8,129 nt of DNA, from contig CAYRWY010000273.1 in the NCBI GenBank assembly GCA_964427955.1, positions 1-8,129 on the forward strand, given 5' to 3'. The DNA comes from JACRBK01 sp964427955 (lineage in GTDB: Bacteria > Chloroflexota > Anaerolineae > Aggregatilineales > Aggregatilineaceae). Below the pieces are notes generated by a model that was not told the origin of the DNA, searched no databases, and worked only from the letters and a program-made list of their open reading frames with translations. Position 1 is the stretch's first letter. The number at the start of each line of letters is the position of its first letter. Positions 6,566-8,129 of the stretch are shown here, piece after piece. A program made the position numbers and the translations under genes.

Positions 6566-7003
6566 TTACAGCTCCTGGGTGGGGGTCAGTTCAAGGGTAT
6601 CGCGGGCCGCCGGGCGCGGGCTCCGGCCTTCTTGCAGCGAGACGTACAACCACCCTTCGGCGCTGACCACCACGTCTACCGGGTGATACGGGAAAAAGCC
6701 CCGGCCCAACAGTGAATACTGCGCCAGGGTGTCCTGAAAATAGGCGCCGTCGAGGCTGGTCGGCGCGAGCGGCGTGATCGTGCCCGTGGGACGCGCGTCG
6801 CCGCCAAAGTGGACGATGTCCACCGCGTAGCCTGCCGGTTCGGGCCGATCCCACGATCCGCTCAGCGTGACGATCAGATCGTTGTGCCAGTCCTGCCAGC
6901 CCTTCGGATCATCGACGGGATAGAATGCGATCCCGCCGGGGTGACTCTGGGTGGGGAACGTCAGGACAGCGGCCCGCAGGCCGGGCCAATGGCGAGCTTT
7001 CAC
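6566..7003 (-). CDS. Short protein matching the C-terminal part of PQQ-dependent sugar dehydrogenase-like propellers
   Basis: The product has 145 residues. It resembles the last blades of the soluble PQQ-dependent glucose/sorbosone dehydrogenase family: His-Pro-Gly-Gly-Ile-Ala-Phe-Tyr near 21-28, then GSWDRPEPAGY (49-59), and the DGxLYVS-like stretch AEGWLYVS (115-122) that normally precedes the C-terminus. Full-length members have roughly 350-450 residues, so about two thirds are absent, including most of the cofactor-binding propeller. No earlier blade is encoded upstream in any frame I can see. Yet the gene has its own start: GTG at 7003 with GGAG 7 bases before it and an extended -10 box upstream. 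No signal peptide is seen. It is either a truncated remnant that still gets expressed or a domain reused on its own. It sits 2 bp before the SGNH gene. Confidence 0.65.
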   Translation of the reverse strand: MKARHWPGLRAAVLTFPTQSHPGGIAFYPVDDPKGWQDWHNDLIVTLSGSWDRPEPAGYAVDIVHFGGDARPTGTITPLAPTSLDGAYFQDTLAQYSLLGRGFFPYHPVDVVVSAEGWLYVSLQEGRSPRPAARDTLELTPTQEL

Positions 7004-7035
7004 GGTGACTCCTTCGGAACCTGGCACAGAGGACC

Positions 7036-7044
7036 ATTATACCA
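7036..7044 (-). promoter_or_regulatory. Extended -10 promoter for the 7003-5277 gene pair
   Basis: On the minus strand the sequence is TGG followed by a perfect TATAAT (TGnTATAAT). The expected start near 7029 gives a leader of about 26 nt that contains the GGAG ribosome site of the gene at 7003. No good -35 is visible, as is usual for extended -10 promoters. It lies between the endonuclease-like gene and the sugar-dehydrogenase-like gene and probably starts the downstream operon. Confidence 0.6.
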
Positions 7045-7059
7045 GACTCGGCGGGGGAT

Positions 7060-7443
7060 TCAGGAGCGCGTGGGGCAAGCGTCGAGGGTGTGGGACAGGC
7101 GGCGGAGCACCCCGGCAGGATCGTTCAGCGCCTCGTCGTTGGTGAAGCGCAGCACGCGCAGGCCCAGCGTTTCGAGGATCGCCTGGCGCTCGGCGTCGGC
7201 GCTGGGCGCGTGGTGTGACGCGCCGTCGATCTCGATCACGAGTTGGGCTTCCGCGCAGTAGAAATCCACGACGAAGCGGTCGATGGGGTGCTGACGGCGG
7301 AATTTCAACCCTCGGACCTGCCGGTTCCGCAGCCGTTGCCAGATCGCGTCCTCGGCGGGAGTCGGCTGGTGGCGCATGGCGCGCGAGGCGGCGGCGGTGA
7401 GCTTGCGGCGGACGGCGGAGGGGGATTTGGGAACGCCGGGCAT
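7060..7443 (-). CDS. DUF559 domain protein, restriction-endonuclease-like fold
   Basis: The product has 127 residues. Family motifs are clear: PTPAEDAIWQRLRN (28-40) with Glu31, KFRRQHPIDRFVVDFYC with Asp60, LVIEIDGASHH (68-78) with Glu71 and Asp73, then GLRVLRFTNDEALNDP. These D-ExD residues match the catalytic core of the Vsr-like PD-(D/E)xK nuclease fold, so a nuclease role in DNA repair or mobile-element biology is likely but unproven for this family. The ATG at 7443 is chosen because AGGA stands 9 bases before it and the family starts here; a longer frame to 7536 runs through the palindrome at 7489-7522 and encodes a low-complexity tail. It has no signal peptide. Stand-alone copies of this gene are often scattered and mobile. 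Confidence 0.88.
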   Translation of the reverse strand: MPGVPKSPSAVRRKLTAAASRAMRHQPTPAEDAIWQRLRNRQVRGLKFRRQHPIDRFVVDFYCAEAQLVIEIDGASHHAPSADAERQAILETLGLRVLRFTNDEALNDPAGVLRRLSHTLDACPTRS

Positions 7444-7488
7444 GGGGAGATCCTTTCGGGTTTGGGAGGGGTCGGCCTCACCCCCCGG

Positions 7489-7522
7489 CCCCCTCTCCAT
7501 CAAAAAACGGATGGAGAGGGGG
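7489..7522. repeat. Long perfect palindrome (REP-like GC-rich hairpin)
   Basis: Thirteen bases CCCCCTCTCCATC (7489-7501) are perfectly complementary to 7510-7522, with loop AAAAAACG. The left flank CTCACCCCCCGG has the look of the dispersed C-rich hairpins found between genes in many GC-rich bacterial genomes. The A-run (or T-run on minus) is in the loop, not after the stem, so it is not a standard terminator. It separates the AT-rich gene from the GC-rich operon. Confidence 0.75.
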
Positions 7523-7528
7523 GGCGGC

Positions 7529-8129
7529 TCAATCACGGCTTATTTCAGAAGAATCACTTTTTGTCATAATCAGGATATTCGGGTCGTTCTCAGCTTGACG
7601 GAAAGTCAGATCAACACCAACTTGGTTTAATTTTAAAGAAAACATGACAGCAAGCGGTTTTTCCCCAGGAAGATTTGAATAACCAGTTATATTCTGTAAG
7701 TTCATCTTTTTGATGAATAGTTCGGAATAAAATGTAACTCGTAGCACGCTGATCTTTCCTTGATCCGTCACGATCTGACAACTACCCTGGGAATGGTCCG
7801 CCCAAATATCCAGCAGTCTGCTTTCACCGTCCACTTTAAGCCCATCAAAGATATATGGGTTTTTGTCGATAGCTTCCTGCCATTCTTCTCTTATACTTCT
7901 CTGTGCACTATCAAAAATCAGGAATCTCTCGCTGCTTCCTAACTTTGCCATTATTACATCGCGTAGATGTTGATCTACTGAAACATCAACATCTAGGCTG
8001 ACCCCGTGAACAATTCCATATCGTATAGCTACGCCAACCCTGGAAAATGGAAGCCAATTCCTTATCGATTCAAGAGTCAATTCTTCAACAACTCGAAGTT
8101 CTATCCCCAAATGCGCAGCGGCGTTTTGT
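7529..8129 (-). CDS. Unrecognised protein, AT-rich gene, 5'-partial at window edge
   Basis: The frame runs open to the end of the window (about 199 codons). Upstream of the TTG at 8110 the codons still read Gln-Asn-Ala-Ala-Ala-His without a stop, so the gene probably begins beyond 8129. I recognise no family. The protein looks soluble, with mixed charged and hydrophobic segments and no membrane helix. Visible segments are a helix around Glu-Leu-Thr-Leu-Glu-Ser-Ile-Arg, a Val/Asp-rich strand (Val-Ser-Leu-Asp-Val-Asp-Val-Ser-Val), Asp-Ser-Ala-Gln-Arg-Ser-Ile-Arg, and a Ser/Asp C-terminal tail. The base composition is plainly lower in GC than the neighbours, with many AAT, ATT and TTT codons, which suggests recent transfer. 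It ends 6 bases before the palindrome. A function should not be assigned from the sequence alone. Confidence 0.7.
   Translation of the reverse strand, partial: QNAAAHLGIELRVVEELTLESIRNWLPFSRVGVAIRYGIVHGVSLDVDVSVDQHLRDVIMAKLGSSERFLIFDSAQRSIREEWQEAIDKNPYIFDGLKVDGESRLLDIWADHSQGSCQIVTDQGKISVLRVTFYSELFIKKMNLQNITGYSNLPGEKPLAVMFSLKLNQVGVDLTFRQAENDPNILIMTKSDSSEISRD

Noticed and set aside
7443..7536. N-terminal extension of the DUF559 protein to 7536
   Set aside because: It is encoded by the palindrome and its C-rich flank, is not family-like, and a ribosome site favours the ATG at 7443.

Overview
This is a GC-rich, gene-dense stretch of bacterial chromosome. It is probably from a Chloroflexota (Anaerolineae-like) genome assembled from short reads: a run of exactly 100 N interrupts it, and several proteins look like that phylum's versions from memory. 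The taxonomic call is inference, because no taxonomic marker gene is present.

Layout. Positions 1-756 (+) hold the end of a membrane protein: a short segment like the tail of a TIR domain, one transmembrane helix, a Thr/Pro linker and a small extracytoplasmic domain. A hairpin at 764-796 follows. Positions 797-1276 contain no convincing protein gene. On the minus strand this region holds the most unusual object in the window, a tRNA-like RNA whose 3' half (T arm, acceptor 3' strand, A73) lies upstream of its 5' half (acceptor 5' strand, D arm). A TATAAT box lies just upstream of it.

From 8129 down to 1277 all genes lie on the minus strand and are closely packed. In transcription order they are: a compositionally foreign ORF of unknown function (partial at the window edge), a GC-rich palindrome, a DUF559-type endonuclease-like protein, a short protein matching only the C-terminal part of a PQQ-dependent sugar dehydrogenase, a membrane-anchored SGNH hydrolase, a NUDIX hydrolase, a two-helix membrane protein with RCK/TrkA domains but no potassium selectivity filter, the tRNA methylthiotransferase MiaB (N-terminus lost in the N gap), and a conserved uncharacterised protein of about 244 residues.

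The short spacings suggest one or more operons: 2 bp between the sugar-dehydrogenase-like gene and the SGNH gene, 61 bp to the NUDIX gene, 75 bp to the RCK gene, and an apparent GTGA stop/start overlap at miaB. The functions do not form one obvious pathway. The parts most worth following up are the permuted tRNA-like locus, the filterless RCK membrane protein, the C-terminal-only sugar-dehydrogenase gene, and the AT-rich gene at the right edge.
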